A stretch of DNA of 64,000 nt from Geminicoccaceae bacterium (GTDB taxonomy: Bacteria > Pseudomonadota > Alphaproteobacteria > Geminicoccales > Geminicoccaceae), in NCBI GenBank assembly GCA_028285265.1, contig JANQPX010000040.1, positions 62,001-126,000 on the forward strand, read 5' to 3'. The first letter of the stretch is position 1. Each line of letters opens with the position of its first letter. Under the pieces are notes generated by a model. That model did not search any database. It was given only the letters and a program-made list of their open reading frames with translations, and was not told the DNA's origin. This document shows, piece by piece, positions 16,204 through 25,746 of this stretch. A program made the translations under genes and the position numbers.

Positions 16204-17071
16204 CCCAGATCTTGCCATTCAGAGTGGGCGGCTTACCCGCATCTTGATTTACATCGCGCTCATTCTTTTTGCGGTCTATTTCCTTCTGCCGCTGTTCGTC
16301 ATGCTCGTGAATTCGGTGAAGCCGCTCGATGAGATCCGTGGCGGTAACATGCTGGCACTGCCGACAACGTTGACGGTCGCGCCTTGGGGAAGTGCTTGGA
16401 GTAGTGCGCAAATCGGTGTCGAGCCGACAGGCCTCAGCCCTTACTTCTGGAACTCCATCAAGATGGTGGTGCCGGCGGTCATCATTTCGACGTTGATGGG
16501 GGCACTCAATGGCTATGTGCTCACCAAATGGCGCTTCAAAGGGGACAATCTGCTCTTCGGTCTCATGCTATTCGCATGCTTTATTCCGTTTCAGATCGTG
16601 CTGATACCGATGGCACGTATCCTTGGGATGCTTGGTCTCGCCGGTACGACGGCAGGTCTTGTGATGGTGCACGTGGTCTACGGGCTCGGCTTCACAACCC
16701 TTTTCTTTCGTAACTATTATGCGGCCTTCCCCGACGAGTTGGTCAAGGCGGCAAAGATCGACGGCGCGTCGTTCTTCCAGATCTTCCGGCGTATATTGTT
16801 GCCGAGCTCGGGGCCGATCATCGTTGTGACGGTGATCTGGCAATTTACCAATGTTTGGAACGACTTCCTATTTGGCGCATCCTTCGCTGACTTTGACAGC
16901 ATGCCGATGACGGTCGCGCTCAACAATCTTGTTAGTTCGTCCACTGGCGTAAAGGAGTACAACGTGCATTTTGCAGGCGCGTTGCTCGCCGCGCTACCAA
17001 CTCTTGTTGTCTATATCGTCTCCGGACGCTACTTCGTCCGTGGCCTGATGGCCGGTGCCGTAAAGGGATAA
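16193..17071 (+). CDS. Sugar ABC transporter permease (MalG type)
   Basis: 292 residues from the ATG at 16193; the upstream start at 16154 lies well inside the previous gene. Six membrane helices and the EAA loop LVKAAKIDGASFFQIFRRIL contact the ATPase. Second half of the CUT1 translocation pore. The 9-base gap to the ATPase gene shows one transcript. Confidence 0.92.
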   Translation: MAASPDLAIQSGRLTRILIYIALILFAVYFLLPLFVMLVNSVKPLDEIRGGNMLALPTTLTVAPWGSAWSSAQIGVEPTGLSPYFWNSIKMVVPAVIISTLMGALNGYVLTKWRFKGDNLLFGLMLFACFIPFQIVLIPMARILGMLGLAGTTAGLVMVHVVYGLGFTTLFFRNYYAAFPDELVKAAKIDGASFFQIFRRILLPSSGPIIVVTVIWQFTNVWNDFLFGASFADFDSMPMTVALNNLVSSSTGVKEYNVHFAGALLAALPTLVVYIVSGRYFVRGLMAGAVKG

Positions 17072-17080
17072 TGTGTCAAC

Positions 17081-18187
17081 ATGGCCTCACTCACGATCGA
17101 CAATGTTGAAAAGAAATTCGGATCGACTGGGGTCCTGAAAGGGATCAATATCGAAATCGAAAGCGGCGAGTTTCTCGTATTGGTTGGCCCCTCCGGCTGC
17201 GGTAAGTCTACGCTTTTGAACCTCATTGCGGGCCTGGAAACAATCACGTCGGGTGAGATCCGTATCGATGGCACGCGGATGAACGAACGCCATCCCAAGG
17301 ACCGCGACATCGCAATGGTCTTCCAGTCCTACGCTCTTTATCCGAACATGAGCGTTGCGGACAATATGGCCTTCGGCCTTGAAATGCGCGGCGTGCCAAA
17401 ACCGGAGCGTGATCTTGCAATTTCAGACGTGGCGAAACTCTTGCAGATCGAGTCGCTTCTCAAACGCCGCCCGGCCCAGCTCTCTGGCGGGCAGCGTCAA
17501 CGCGTTGCCATGGGGCGGGCGCTGGTGCGTGATCCCAAGATCTTTCTGTTTGATGAACCGCTCTCGAACTTGGACGCTAAGCTACGCGTGGAGATGAGGA
17601 CGGAAATCAAGAAGCTGCACAAACGTCTTGGCGCAACCATTGTCTACGTCACCCATGATCAGATCGAGGCGATGACCCTCGCATCGAGAATCGCGATCAT
17701 GAACAATGGCGAACTCCAGCAACTAGGTCCGCCGCGCGAACTCTATGACCAGCCAGCGAATACCTTCGTTGCAGGATTCATTGGGTCGCCAGCGATGAAT
17801 TTGATCGAAGCCAAAATTGAAACTAGCAGTGATGGTACGATCTGCCTGGGCCTGGATGGTGGCTTCGTGCTGCCTTGCCCGTCTGCTGATGAAACGTTCA
17901 AGCGTCATGCCGGAAGGACGGTTCTTCTTGGCCTTCGGCCCGAAGCTGTTCTCGAACCCAGCAAGGTCCAGGGCGGGCATATCAATCATGCTCCGATTAA
18001 GCTTCCGGTGGAGGTAACAGAACCAACGGGGCCGGACACCTTGGCGCTTCTCCGTCTCGGTGCCTCAGAGCTGACAGCAAGACTTCCTGCGGAGACCGGT
18101 ATTCGCGCAGGGGAAACGGCGGAGCTCGCGATCGATCTATCAAAGACATCACTTTTTGATACGACGACTGGTGAGCGTTTGAACTAA
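17081..18187 (+). CDS. ugpC: Sugar ABC transporter ATP-binding protein (UgpC/MalK family)
   Basis: 368 residues. Walker A GPSGCGKST (residue about 38), Q loop in MVFQSYALYP, signature LSGGQRQRVAMGRA, Walker B IFLFDEPLSNLD and the switch His in VTHDQ are all present, followed by a C-terminal TOBE/MalK-type regulatory domain. It powers sugar uptake as a dimer. MalK/UgpC ATPases are often shared by several CUT1 importers. The symbol follows family naming and is not a statement about substrate. Confidence 0.92.
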   Translation: MASLTIDNVEKKFGSTGVLKGINIEIESGEFLVLVGPSGCGKSTLLNLIAGLETITSGEIRIDGTRMNERHPKDRDIAMVFQSYALYPNMSVADNMAFGLEMRGVPKPERDLAISDVAKLLQIESLLKRRPAQLSGGQRQRVAMGRALVRDPKIFLFDEPLSNLDAKLRVEMRTEIKKLHKRLGATIVYVTHDQIEAMTLASRIAIMNNGELQQLGPPRELYDQPANTFVAGFIGSPAMNLIEAKIETSSDGTICLGLDGGFVLPCPSADETFKRHAGRTVLLGLRPEAVLEPSKVQGGHINHAPIKLPVEVTEPTGPDTLALLRLGASELTARLPAETGIRAGETAELAIDLSKTSLFDTTTGERLN

Positions 18188-18331
18188 ACGGCGGTATCGG
18201 GACATCGTCAGATAACGCGAGCGCCCATAGGAGTAGGCCCCAAAAGCTGAGCCGTTGCAGGGCGTAAGCCCGTGTCATCGATAGTTTCGTTCGCTATCCT
18301 CAGCTCGTTGAATCGGTATTGAGGAAAGACG

Positions 18332-18667
18332 ATGAATAGCGACCCGACATCAGACAAGCAGCTGCGTCACATCGTTCTCTTCGGCTTTAAGGAGGGAACA
18401 AAAGATGACGACATTGCTGAGATTGCGCGAAGATTTGCTGCGCTTCCTGACCTCATCCCCGGTATCTCCGGATTTGAGTGGGGGAAGAACAATAGCCCAG
18501 AAGGGAAAAACCAGGGCCTCTCCCATTGTTTTTTGTTAACATTCGAGACCGAAGCCGCGAGGGACTCCTATCTGCCTCATCCCGATCATGTCGCCTTTGC
18601 GACCTGGGCGAGACAGTGGATCGAACGTGTCACGGTCGTTGACTATTGGGTTAACCGATCAGTCTGA
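18332..18667 (+). CDS. Dabb family (stress-responsive A/B barrel) protein
   Basis: 111 residues. The LRHIVLFGFKEGTKDDDIAE start, FEWGKNNSPEG and the C-terminal FETEAARDSYLPHPDHVAF region are typical of Dabb ferredoxin-like dimers. Family members range from stress proteins to small cyclases and decarboxylases, so no reaction can be assigned. It lies 144 bases after the sugar ATPase and may or may not share its transcript. Confidence 0.85.
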   Translation: MNSDPTSDKQLRHIVLFGFKEGTKDDDIAEIARRFAALPDLIPGISGFEWGKNNSPEGKNQGLSHCFLLTFETEAARDSYLPHPDHVAFATWARQWIERVTVVDYWVNRSV

Positions 18668-18794
18668 GCAGGGCGCGTTACGCTGGCTGATATTGGCGGT
18701 ATTGTCCGCCCGACTGCCGGTGTCGTGAGAGCGATCCGTTCCGAACCCATACGACCTTTGCAAACGGGGCGTTTGGTATCGTCAGATCACCGGA

Positions 18795-19979
18795 TCAAGA
18801 GCCTCTAAGATCGCGGAAGGCATCATCCAATCTGTCCAGAGCTTCTTCCAAGATCGGCCTTGGCGTGGCGATGTTGAAGCGCAACCAGCTTTCGCCGCCA
18901 GGGCCAAACTGCGAGCCTGGGCTTGCGAAGATTCGCGCGGTGCTCTTGACGCGTTCCTCAACTAGGCCCGGCGAAAGTCCCGTTCCTGAAAAATCAACCC
19001 AAGCAAGATAGGTTGCAGCAAGCGGCATTGACCAAGTCCCAGGGGCAGCAGCTTCGATGCACTGATCGAATAGATCGCGGTTTTGAGCGAGGTAGGTCAT
19101 GAGCGAGTCCAACCAGTCGTCGCCGGTACGCCAGGCGGCCTCGGTGGCGATCATGCCAAATCCATTATAGGACCCTAGTCCTGAGGCAGCGATACGCTTG
19201 TCCAAGCGTTTCTTCAGCTCAGGATTTGACGTGACACAAGCCCCAACATGCGCGCCAGCAAGATTGAACGTCTTTGTGGCCGCGACTGTGGTGATAAGAC
19301 GATCGGCAATCGCAGGCGCGACGTTAAGTGTTGAAACATGGGTCGCCTCGTCGAAGACCAGATCGCAATGGATCTCATCGGAAACCAAGAGTAGGTCATG
19401 CTCAATACAAAAGGCTGACAGTTGTTGAATTTCGTCCGCCGTCCACACGGTTCCGCCCGGGTTGTGCGGACTGCAGAAGAAGACGACCTTGGTTCGTGGC
19501 GTCAGCATCCCTGCCAGCGCATCGAGATCCATGGCGTAGCGCCCGTCCACAAGATTCAAAGGTGCATCGAGAATCCGTCGATCATTGCCGGGGATGATTC
19601 GGCGAAAGGCGTGATAGACCGGTGGGAACAGAACGACCTCATCACCCGGCTCGCTCACAGCCTGCAGGATTAAGCCCAGCCCTGATACCACGCCAGGCGT
19701 CGGGCTAACCCAGGCGGGATCGAAGGTGACGCCATGACGGCGCTCCATCCAGCCGCACAAGGCCTCGGACCAGCTACCGGTGTCCGCATAGTAACCGTGG
19801 GTCCCGCGTTCGATTTCTGTGCGCAGGGCTTCCGTGACGCCAGGCGGTGCACGGAAATCCATATCGGCAACCCACATCGGAATGGCATCGTCCGCGTCGA
19901 TGCCCGATCGAGCTGCGATCATGTCCCATTTCATGGCGTGCGTGCCGCGACGCGCGATCACCTCATTAAAATCGACCAT
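18795..19979 (-). CDS. patB: PatB/MalY-type aminotransferase, probable cystathionine beta-lyase
   Basis: 394 residues of fold-type I PLP enzyme. FFCSPHNPGGTVW, LLVSDEIHCDLVF (PLP-ring Asp) and the Schiff-base Lys in VAATKTFNLAGAH are visible, and the opening RRGTHAMKWD with IPMWVADMDF is typical of the MalY/PatB group. These proteins cleave cystathionine to homocysteine, pyruvate and ammonia, and some also act as regulators (MalY). Transcribed opposite to the Dabb gene. Confidence 0.9.
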   Translation of the reverse strand: MVDFNEVIARRGTHAMKWDMIAARSGIDADDAIPMWVADMDFRAPPGVTEALRTEIERGTHGYYADTGSWSEALCGWMERRHGVTFDPAWVSPTPGVVSGLGLILQAVSEPGDEVVLFPPVYHAFRRIIPGNDRRILDAPLNLVDGRYAMDLDALAGMLTPRTKVVFFCSPHNPGGTVWTADEIQQLSAFCIEHDLLLVSDEIHCDLVFDEATHVSTLNVAPAIADRLITTVAATKTFNLAGAHVGACVTSNPELKKRLDKRIAASGLGSYNGFGMIATEAAWRTGDDWLDSLMTYLAQNRDLFDQCIEAAAPGTWSMPLAATYLAWVDFSGTGLSPGLVEERVKSTARIFASPGSQFGPGGESWLRFNIATPRPILEEALDRLDDAFRDLRGS

Positions 19980-20070
19980 ATTGAGGGCTGCTCCGAGGGG
20001 ATAAGATACGAGAGCCCATAGATGATCGAAAGCGCAGTGAGGTCAAGAGGCCGAGCTACGCCCTGATAGG

Positions 20071-20280
20071 TCAGAGATTGCGTGCGTAGCTCCGAAGTTT
20101 CACCGAGTGCGCTGCTGCCAGGCATTGTTTTGCACTCATGAAAACAGTCGTCGGCAATTCATACGCTGCGTGCTCGTAGTTGATCCCTTTACAGCGATGA
20201 TGATCCAAGACGTAGCCGCCAACGAGAACCACAACGCTGGCTGCCCCAAGCCCGACCGCCATGTTCCAAAGACGTTTCAT
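20071..20280 (-). CDS. Small single-pass membrane hypothetical protein
   Basis: 69 residues with one membrane segment near the start (VGLGAASVVVLVGGYVL) and a short extracytoplasmic tail with two Cys (HRCKG and KQCLAAAH), which could pair. The ATG is preceded by AGGG. No family recognised; the size makes the call tentative. It lies upstream, in the same orientation, of the patB-like gene. Confidence 0.45.
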   Translation of the reverse strand: MKRLWNMAVGLGAASVVVLVGGYVLDHHRCKGINYEHAAYELPTTVFMSAKQCLAAAHSVKLRSYARNL

Positions 20281-20380
20281 TGCCCTGTCCGCTTCGTATT
20301 TTAGAGTGATGAGAAGTCGATATCATCTACAATCAGTCTGGCTCAAATCTGTTAACAAAGTCTTGCCTCTTAGGGATTTC

Positions 20381-20854
20381 TTATGGTCGGGCTTCGATCA
20401 TTGGATCCAGCAGCGATTGTAAGCGGCTAGCGCTCGCTCGGGCGAAACGGATCAGCATTGCCTTGCGCCTTGGTGCGCTAAGCAACTCTGGGCGCGGAGA
20501 TCTTTCGAACTCCGCACCAAAGCCATCGGCGATGAGGAGGCCTTCGTCAGCCGGGATGATCCCATCCGGAAAGTCTGCAGCAACAGCAAAGGCGAAGAAG
20601 TCGCAGAATTCCTTGTAGTCCGGCCATTTATGATCGGCTTGAAAGTCAGCGAGGCCGGACTTGATCTCGATAATGGTGAAGCGTCCATCACGGTCCAGCG
20701 ACACGACATCAGCCCGTCGGCCATTCGCGAGCGGCAGTTCAAATAAGACGGCATGGTCGGCAGCAACCAAGGCCCGCCCGACACCTCGTTGCAACTGCGC
20801 TGTTATCTCCGGTCGTATCGGAGCCGGTGGATGAGGATCAGAAGAAGTCGTCAT
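20381..20854 (-). CDS. mmcB: MmcB family DNA repair protein
   Basis: 157 residues. The PD-(D/E)XK-like core ELPLANGRRADVVSLD ... FTIIEIKSGLADFQADHKW and the FCDFFAFAVA segment match MmcB (DUF2890-like) proteins, which are SOS-induced in Caulobacter and act in mitomycin C damage tolerance. EIK supplies the catalytic triad. Divergent from the DUF2336 gene; no LexA box was confirmed in the 141-base gap. Confidence 0.88.
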   Translation of the reverse strand: MTTSSDPHPPAPIRPEITAQLQRGVGRALVAADHAVLFELPLANGRRADVVSLDRDGRFTIIEIKSGLADFQADHKWPDYKEFCDFFAFAVAADFPDGIIPADEGLLIADGFGAEFERSPRPELLSAPRRKAMLIRFARASASRLQSLLDPMIEARP

Positions 20855-20995
20855 TCGATCAAACTTTCCGCCTGCGTGCAGGATCTTTTCGGTCGAGGAT
20901 CTTCAGATTTACGAATTTTTAAGGCTGCTTTGTCATATAAGAGCCTTGTCGAATTGTGCAGTCCAGCGTGACCGAACGAAGGTGGCGGTCCTGGC

Positions 20996-22168
20996 GTGAG
21001 AGGGGCGGGTCCTTTGTGGGATGAGCCATGGGGGAGCGATGCGGAAAGCCGTCTGGACTCGACGGCGATCGAACTCGCAACCGGACTTTCTATCGCTGAT
21101 GTGGAGACGCTAAGCTCGCATCCATCACCGGAGGTGCGTGCTGACATATCGGTCAAATTTGCTCGGGAATTCGATCGCCTGGCAAAAGGAACGCCCAACG
21201 CGCTGACACGAGAGTTTCTGAAAATCTTCGCAAAAGATCGATCGCAGCTGGTGCGGATGTGCTTTGCCGAAGCGATAAAGGCTAGTACCCATCTGCCGCT
21301 TGAATTCGCGGACCAGCTTTCGAACGACGTCATCGACGTCGCAACGCCCATGCTTCGGTCCTGCCCAGCTCTGACCGAAGAGGTCATTCACGACATCATC
21401 TTGACCAAGCCAGAGCCTTATTCGCTCGTGATCGCTGATCGGCAACCGCTCAGCGCGTCTATCGCCGATTTCTTAATTGCCCATAAGGGCACCAAGCGTG
21501 TTGTCGTCCGATTGTTGGATAATCATGCTGCCGAGTTTTCTCATCAAGCCCTGAGCGGATTTCATGAATGGGGCAAAACGGATCGCGACATTGCGAGCAG
21601 GCTAAGGCGGCGTCCCGATCTTCCCTTCGACTTTGTCAATCAGCACGTAACGGAACTGGCGGATCGCGTTCATTGGCGTTCTCTTGGCGAGCGCCGAATG
21701 ACGAAGTACGAGGCCTCCCAGCTTCAAGACCGTTTCCAACGAAAAACCGGACAAAGATATTTAGTGAGCAGCAATCAGATCCAACGGTTGCTGCGTGATT
21801 TACGTGAGGATTTTGAACAAGGCCGGCTTGAGCCATCGAAGCTGTTGGCCTTCCTGCATGATCGCGATGTTGACCGATTAGAATGTGCACTTTCGGTCAT
21901 GACAGGATTGGAATTGCAGAAGGTACGTAGCCTGCTGCATGGGAGCGATCGACGAGGTCTAACCGCACTTTGTCTCAAGGCGGATTTTACAAGTTCCGAT
22001 TATCTCGCCTTTCGTATGGCGCTCGGTCTTTCCGAAATCGGCACACTCCGTGAAGAGCAACAGCAGCGCTACTCTGAAGCAACGATGATGTTCGCCTGGG
22101 ATCAGTTTGAGCGGATGCGTGCCGATCCTCGACAGATGCAACGTTGGCTTGCCATCGATATAACGTGA
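20996..22168 (+). CDS. DUF2336 domain-containing protein
   Basis: 390 residues from a GTG; the start is uncertain and could be slightly downstream. The LSSHPSPEVRADISVKFARE and ISADPLVIAEP-like HEAT-type helical repeats are typical of DUF2336, an alphaproteobacterial family of unknown function linked in some species to cell-surface or PhyR-type signalling. The sequence is helical throughout with no membrane segment. It lies 126 bases before dnaB. Confidence 0.8.
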   Translation: MRGAGPLWDEPWGSDAESRLDSTAIELATGLSIADVETLSSHPSPEVRADISVKFAREFDRLAKGTPNALTREFLKIFAKDRSQLVRMCFAEAIKASTHLPLEFADQLSNDVIDVATPMLRSCPALTEEVIHDIILTKPEPYSLVIADRQPLSASIADFLIAHKGTKRVVVRLLDNHAAEFSHQALSGFHEWGKTDRDIASRLRRRPDLPFDFVNQHVTELADRVHWRSLGERRMTKYEASQLQDRFQRKTGQRYLVSSNQIQRLLRDLREDFEQGRLEPSKLLAFLHDRDVDRLECALSVMTGLELQKVRSLLHGSDRRGLTALCLKADFTSSDYLAFRMALGLSEIGTLREEQQQRYSEATMMFAWDQFERMRADPRQMQRWLAIDIT

Positions 22169-22210
22169 TTGCTGCCTGCGCGGCAGCCCAGACGTCAGTT
22201 CTCCACGATT

Positions 22211-22226
22211 TCCACAGGCCTGTGGA
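22211..22226. promoter_or_regulatory. 16-base perfect palindrome upstream of dnaB
   Basis: TCCACAGGCCTGTGGA is its own reverse complement. Each half with its flank (ATTTCCACA and, on the other strand, CAATCCACA) matches the DnaA box TTATCCACA at seven of nine positions. A pair of opposed weak DnaA boxes 70 bases before dnaB would fit initiator control of the helicase gene, but this is inference from sequence alone. Confidence 0.4.
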
Positions 22227-22294
22227 TTGATTTCTCGTCTCGCTTGAACTTCTTGATGTGATAAGGTCCGGTCCTTCACGAAAAAGAGCGCAGT

Positions 22295-23812
22295 ATGACC
22301 GGAACTGATCTCATAGAGCACGAGTCGACAGCGAACCGGCTGCCAGCTGGTTTCCGCAGTCAGCCCAACAATGTTGAGGCTGAGCAGGCACTTCTTGGCG
22401 CCGTTTTGATCAACAACGAAGCCTATCACCGCGTTTCAGACTACCTTCGTGCCGAGCATTTCTACGAGCCCGTCCATCGACGGATATTCGAGGCAATGGC
22501 GCGACTGATCGAAGGGGGCCGGCTTGCCGATCACGTGACCCTGAAAGTCGCTTTTGACGAAGATGAAGCGCTTCGGGAGCTCGATGGTTCACGCTATCTT
22601 GCTGGATTGGCGCGGGCCGCAGAGACAATCCTGAATGCTGAAGACTACGGGCGCCTGCTTCACGATCTCGCCCTGAAGCGTGGCCTCATTCACGTCGGTG
22701 AAGATGTCGTGAACCGAGCCTACGATCCTGCGGCGCCTGAAACCGGCCGTGACCAGATCGAGGCAGCTGAGCAGCATCTCTTCAACCTGGCGCAGGAAGG
22801 CGAAGTCGAGGGCGGCTTTAAGGGCTTCACCAACGTTCTCACCAGTACGATCGGCCTTATCGAAGCAGCCTATCATAAAAAAGGCCAAATCACGGGTGTG
22901 CCGACAGGCCTCGAGGCCATGGACGAATGTCTAGGTGGCCTCCAGCCGTCCGATCTCATCATCCTTGCGGCAAGGCCCAGCATGGGCAAGAGCGCACTCG
23001 CTGTCTGCATGGCGGCGAATGCGGCGTCTAAGAAGATGGTGAATGAGGATCGAGAAGGCGTGGAGGGCGACAACTATGCTGTCGCTATCTTCTCCCTTGA
23101 GATGTCGGCTGAGCAAATGGCGATGCGATTGTTGTCTGCGGAAGCAAGGATCGGCGGCGATGAGCTTCGGCGTGGCAAACTTCGCGACGACGACTTCAAG
23201 ACTGTTGTGCAGGCGAGCCAATCGCTGGCGTCAAGGCCGATCTTTATCGACGACACGCCTGCGCTCTCGGTCGCAGCACTCAGAACCCGTGTTCGACGGT
23301 TAAAGCGTCGTCACGGGCTTTCAATGGTCGTGGTGGACTATCTCCAGCTCCTGAGACCGGTGGCGACGGCTGGCCAGGGCAATCGTGTTCAGGAAATTTC
23401 CGAGATCACCCAAAGTCTTAAAGCCTTGGCCAAGGAAATGAACGTCCCGGTTCTTGCGCTGTCACAGTTATCCCGCGCCGTTGAGCAGCGCGAAGATAAG
23501 CGTCCGCAACTTGCCGATCTCAGAGAGTCGGGTTCGATCGAGCAGGATGCTGATGTGGTGATGTTCATTTACAGAGATGAGTACTACCTTGCTCGTGCCG
23601 AACCCAAGCGGCGGCCAGGCCAGAATGATGAAAAATTCAACGAAGAATACGCCAACTGGACGAAGCGTCTCGAAGAAGCCCACAACGTTGCCGACATCAT
23701 CGTTGCAAAACAAAGAAACGGCCCGATCGGCACCTTTCAGCTGATTTTCAACGGCGAGTATTCGGAATTCTGCGATATGGAATACAGGGAGAATTTGGCC
23801 GATGCGCGTTGA
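22295..23812 (+). CDS. dnaB: Replicative DNA helicase DnaB
   Basis: 505 residues. The N-terminal helical domain (NVEAEQALLGAVLINNEAYHRV) is followed by the RecA-type ATPase with Walker A ARPSMGKSAL and Walker B MVVVDYLQLL. The hexamer unwinds DNA at the fork. About 15 residues around NEDREGVEGDN in the ATPase domain look like a lineage-typical insertion. No intein is visible. Overlaps alr by 11 bases. Confidence 0.97.
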   Translation: MTGTDLIEHESTANRLPAGFRSQPNNVEAEQALLGAVLINNEAYHRVSDYLRAEHFYEPVHRRIFEAMARLIEGGRLADHVTLKVAFDEDEALRELDGSRYLAGLARAAETILNAEDYGRLLHDLALKRGLIHVGEDVVNRAYDPAAPETGRDQIEAAEQHLFNLAQEGEVEGGFKGFTNVLTSTIGLIEAAYHKKGQITGVPTGLEAMDECLGGLQPSDLIILAARPSMGKSALAVCMAANAASKKMVNEDREGVEGDNYAVAIFSLEMSAEQMAMRLLSAEARIGGDELRRGKLRDDDFKTVVQASQSLASRPIFIDDTPALSVAALRTRVRRLKRRHGLSMVVVDYLQLLRPVATAGQGNRVQEISEITQSLKALAKEMNVPVLALSQLSRAVEQREDKRPQLADLRESGSIEQDADVVMFIYRDEYYLARAEPKRRPGQNDEKFNEEYANWTKRLEEAHNVADIIVAKQRNGPIGTFQLIFNGEYSEFCDMEYRENLADAR

Positions 23813-24902
23813 TAAAGCTGCTAAGGGCGTGCTTTCGATCAATTTGGATGCGCTTTCCAACAATTATCGACGATTGGTCAAGCAGGCCAACGGCAGCGAG
23901 GTCGCCGGGGTTGTCAAAGCCAACGGTTATGGACTAGGGGCACGCGAGGTCGCGGCTTGCCTTCGTACGGCTGGCTGTCGAAGCTTTTTCGTTGCTCATG
24001 CCGAAGAGGGTATGATCCTGCGTGAAAGCCTTGATGACGCCAGAATCTTCGTCCTTCATGGACTCGCTGAGGGCACCGAGAAGGACATTGCCGATGCAAG
24101 TTTAATTCCTGTCCTCAACCATCCCGACGAGCTCCGCCGTTATGCCACATTGGCCCTCACGCGGGATCAGCGACTTCCAACAGCCTTGCAATTGGACACT
24201 GGAATGTGCCGCCTCGGCTTCTCGGCAAGAGAAATGGCAGCGATCGATGAGCGCGACTTGGAAGCCATTGATCCCGTCCTGTGCATCAGCCATTTGGTGG
24301 CAGCTGAGGAACGCGAAAACCCACTCAATCAGCAGCAACTTGACCGATTCGAGCAGCGACCAGATTGCCTCAACGATGTTGCAGCCAGTCTGGCGAATTC
24401 CTCGGGCATCTTTCTCGGCAGCGCCTTTCATTTCGACCTTTGTCGGCCCGGCGTTGCGCTTTACGGTGTCAATCCGACACCAGGTTACCCCAATCCGATG
24501 GAGCCGGTTGTGACCCTCAGCGCTCCGGTCCTTCAGGTTCACGAGGTCAATGAGGCCGGAACCGTGGGATACAACGCTACGTATGCAGTCCCTGCAGGTG
24601 GACGGATTGCGACCGTACCGGTTGGCTATGCCGACGGCTATCTGAGAAGTGCGGGCGATCATGGAAAGGCGCGCATCGCTGGCGAGATCGTGCCCATCGC
24701 CGGTCGCGTTTCTATGGATCTCATCACGCTCGACATTTCTGCATTGCCATCTGAAAGCGTGCGACCGGACTGCATGGCCGAGCTTATTTTCGGCCCTGAC
24801 GGCATTGATCAAGTGGCATCGGCGGCCGGCACGATCGGTTATGAAGTGTTGACACGCCTTGGCACACGTTTCGCGCGGCGGTATACCCGGTCCGGACCGT
24901 AA
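23802..24902 (+). CDS. alr: Alanine racemase
   Basis: 366 residues. The PLP Lys lies in VVKANGYGLGA near residue 38, and the catalytic Tyr in TVGYNATYAVP. It converts L-Ala to D-Ala for peptidoglycan. The ATG overlaps the end of dnaB. Downstream it is followed by mlaE in the same direction, an order common in alphaproteobacteria. Confidence 0.96.
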   Translation: MRVDKAAKGVLSINLDALSNNYRRLVKQANGSEVAGVVKANGYGLGAREVAACLRTAGCRSFFVAHAEEGMILRESLDDARIFVLHGLAEGTEKDIADASLIPVLNHPDELRRYATLALTRDQRLPTALQLDTGMCRLGFSAREMAAIDERDLEAIDPVLCISHLVAAEERENPLNQQQLDRFEQRPDCLNDVAASLANSSGIFLGSAFHFDLCRPGVALYGVNPTPGYPNPMEPVVTLSAPVLQVHEVNEAGTVGYNATYAVPAGGRIATVPVGYADGYLRSAGDHGKARIAGEIVPIAGRVSMDLITLDISALPSESVRPDCMAELIFGPDGIDQVASAAGTIGYEVLTRLGTRFARRYTRSGP

Positions 24903-24975
24903 TCGTTTTTTTGACGAGGCGCTATGGCAGCCAGGTTTGCCGATGCCAGATGCCCGTCTCACGGATCGGAGCTTC

Positions 24976-25746
24976 ATGAATCCGCTAGCCTTTATCGGCC
25001 GCATCATCCTGTCGCTTTGCGAAGCGATCGGTGAAATTTCCCTCTTTGCAGCTCGTGCTATAGCCCAAGGTGTCTCGGGCCCTTACTATCCACGGGCGAT
25101 TCTTCGTCAGATGATCGACATCGGCTACTATTCTCTGCCGGTTGTTGGTTTGACGGCAATTTTCACAGGGATGGTGTTGGCACTGCAAAGTCACACCGGC
25201 TTCTCTCGTTTTGAGGCGGAGAGCGCCGTCGCGACGATCGTTGTGCTATCGATGACCCGGGAATTGGGACCAGTTCTGGCCGGACTCATGGTGGCCGGTC
25301 GTGTTGGGGCATCAATGGCTGCCGAACTTGGTACCATGCGTGTCACGGAACAGATCGATGCACTGACGACGTTGTCGACCAGCCCGTTCAAATATCTGGT
25401 CTGGCCACGCGTGCTCGCCGGCTTTCTGATGCTACCGCTGCTGGTCCTGGTTGCCGACATCATTGGCGTCTTGGGCGGCTTCATCGTTGGTGTCTATAAG
25501 CTGGGTTTCGGGCCGATCGAATATATGAACCGCACCTTCGACTTCCTCCAGACCGAGGACGTCGTCTCGGGTTTGGTTAAGGCGGCGATCTTCGGCTTTC
25601 TCGTTGCTTTGATGGGTTGCTATCATGGCTACAGATCAAGAGGCGGTGCCCAAGGCGTGGGTGCCGCTACGACCATGGCCGTGGTGTCAGCATCCATCCT
25701 GATCTTGACCGCGAATTACATCGTCACCGAGGTGTTCTTCAGCTGA
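24976..25746 (+). CDS. mlaE: MlaE family lipid ABC transporter permease
   Basis: 256 residues from the ATG at 24976, preceded by GGAG; in-frame starts at 24943 and inside alr at 24859 would lengthen it. It has about five membrane helices and the conserved TRELGPVLAGLMVAGRVGA and ALTTLSTSPFKYLVWPR blocks of the MlaE/Ycf63 family. It forms the inner-membrane core of the Mla importer, which maintains outer-membrane lipid asymmetry. Overlaps mlaF by one base. The MlaD and MlaC partners are not in the window. Confidence 0.93.
   Translation: MNPLAFIGRIILSLCEAIGEISLFAARAIAQGVSGPYYPRAILRQMIDIGYYSLPVVGLTAIFTGMVLALQSHTGFSRFEAESAVATIVVLSMTRELGPVLAGLMVAGRVGASMAAELGTMRVTEQIDALTTLSTSPFKYLVWPRVLAGFLMLPLLVLVADIIGVLGGFIVGVYKLGFGPIEYMNRTFDFLQTEDVVSGLVKAAIFGFLVALMGCYHGYRSRGGAQGVGAATTMAVVSASILILTANYIVTEVFFS

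Noticed and set aside
18187..18331. GGGC-GTAA-GCCC short hairpin after the sugar ATPase gene
   Set aside because: A 4-base stem with no T run is too weak to call a terminator.
24102..25007. 301-codon minus-strand frame inside alr
   Set aside because: Antisense to a clear alanine racemase with no ribosome site or family.
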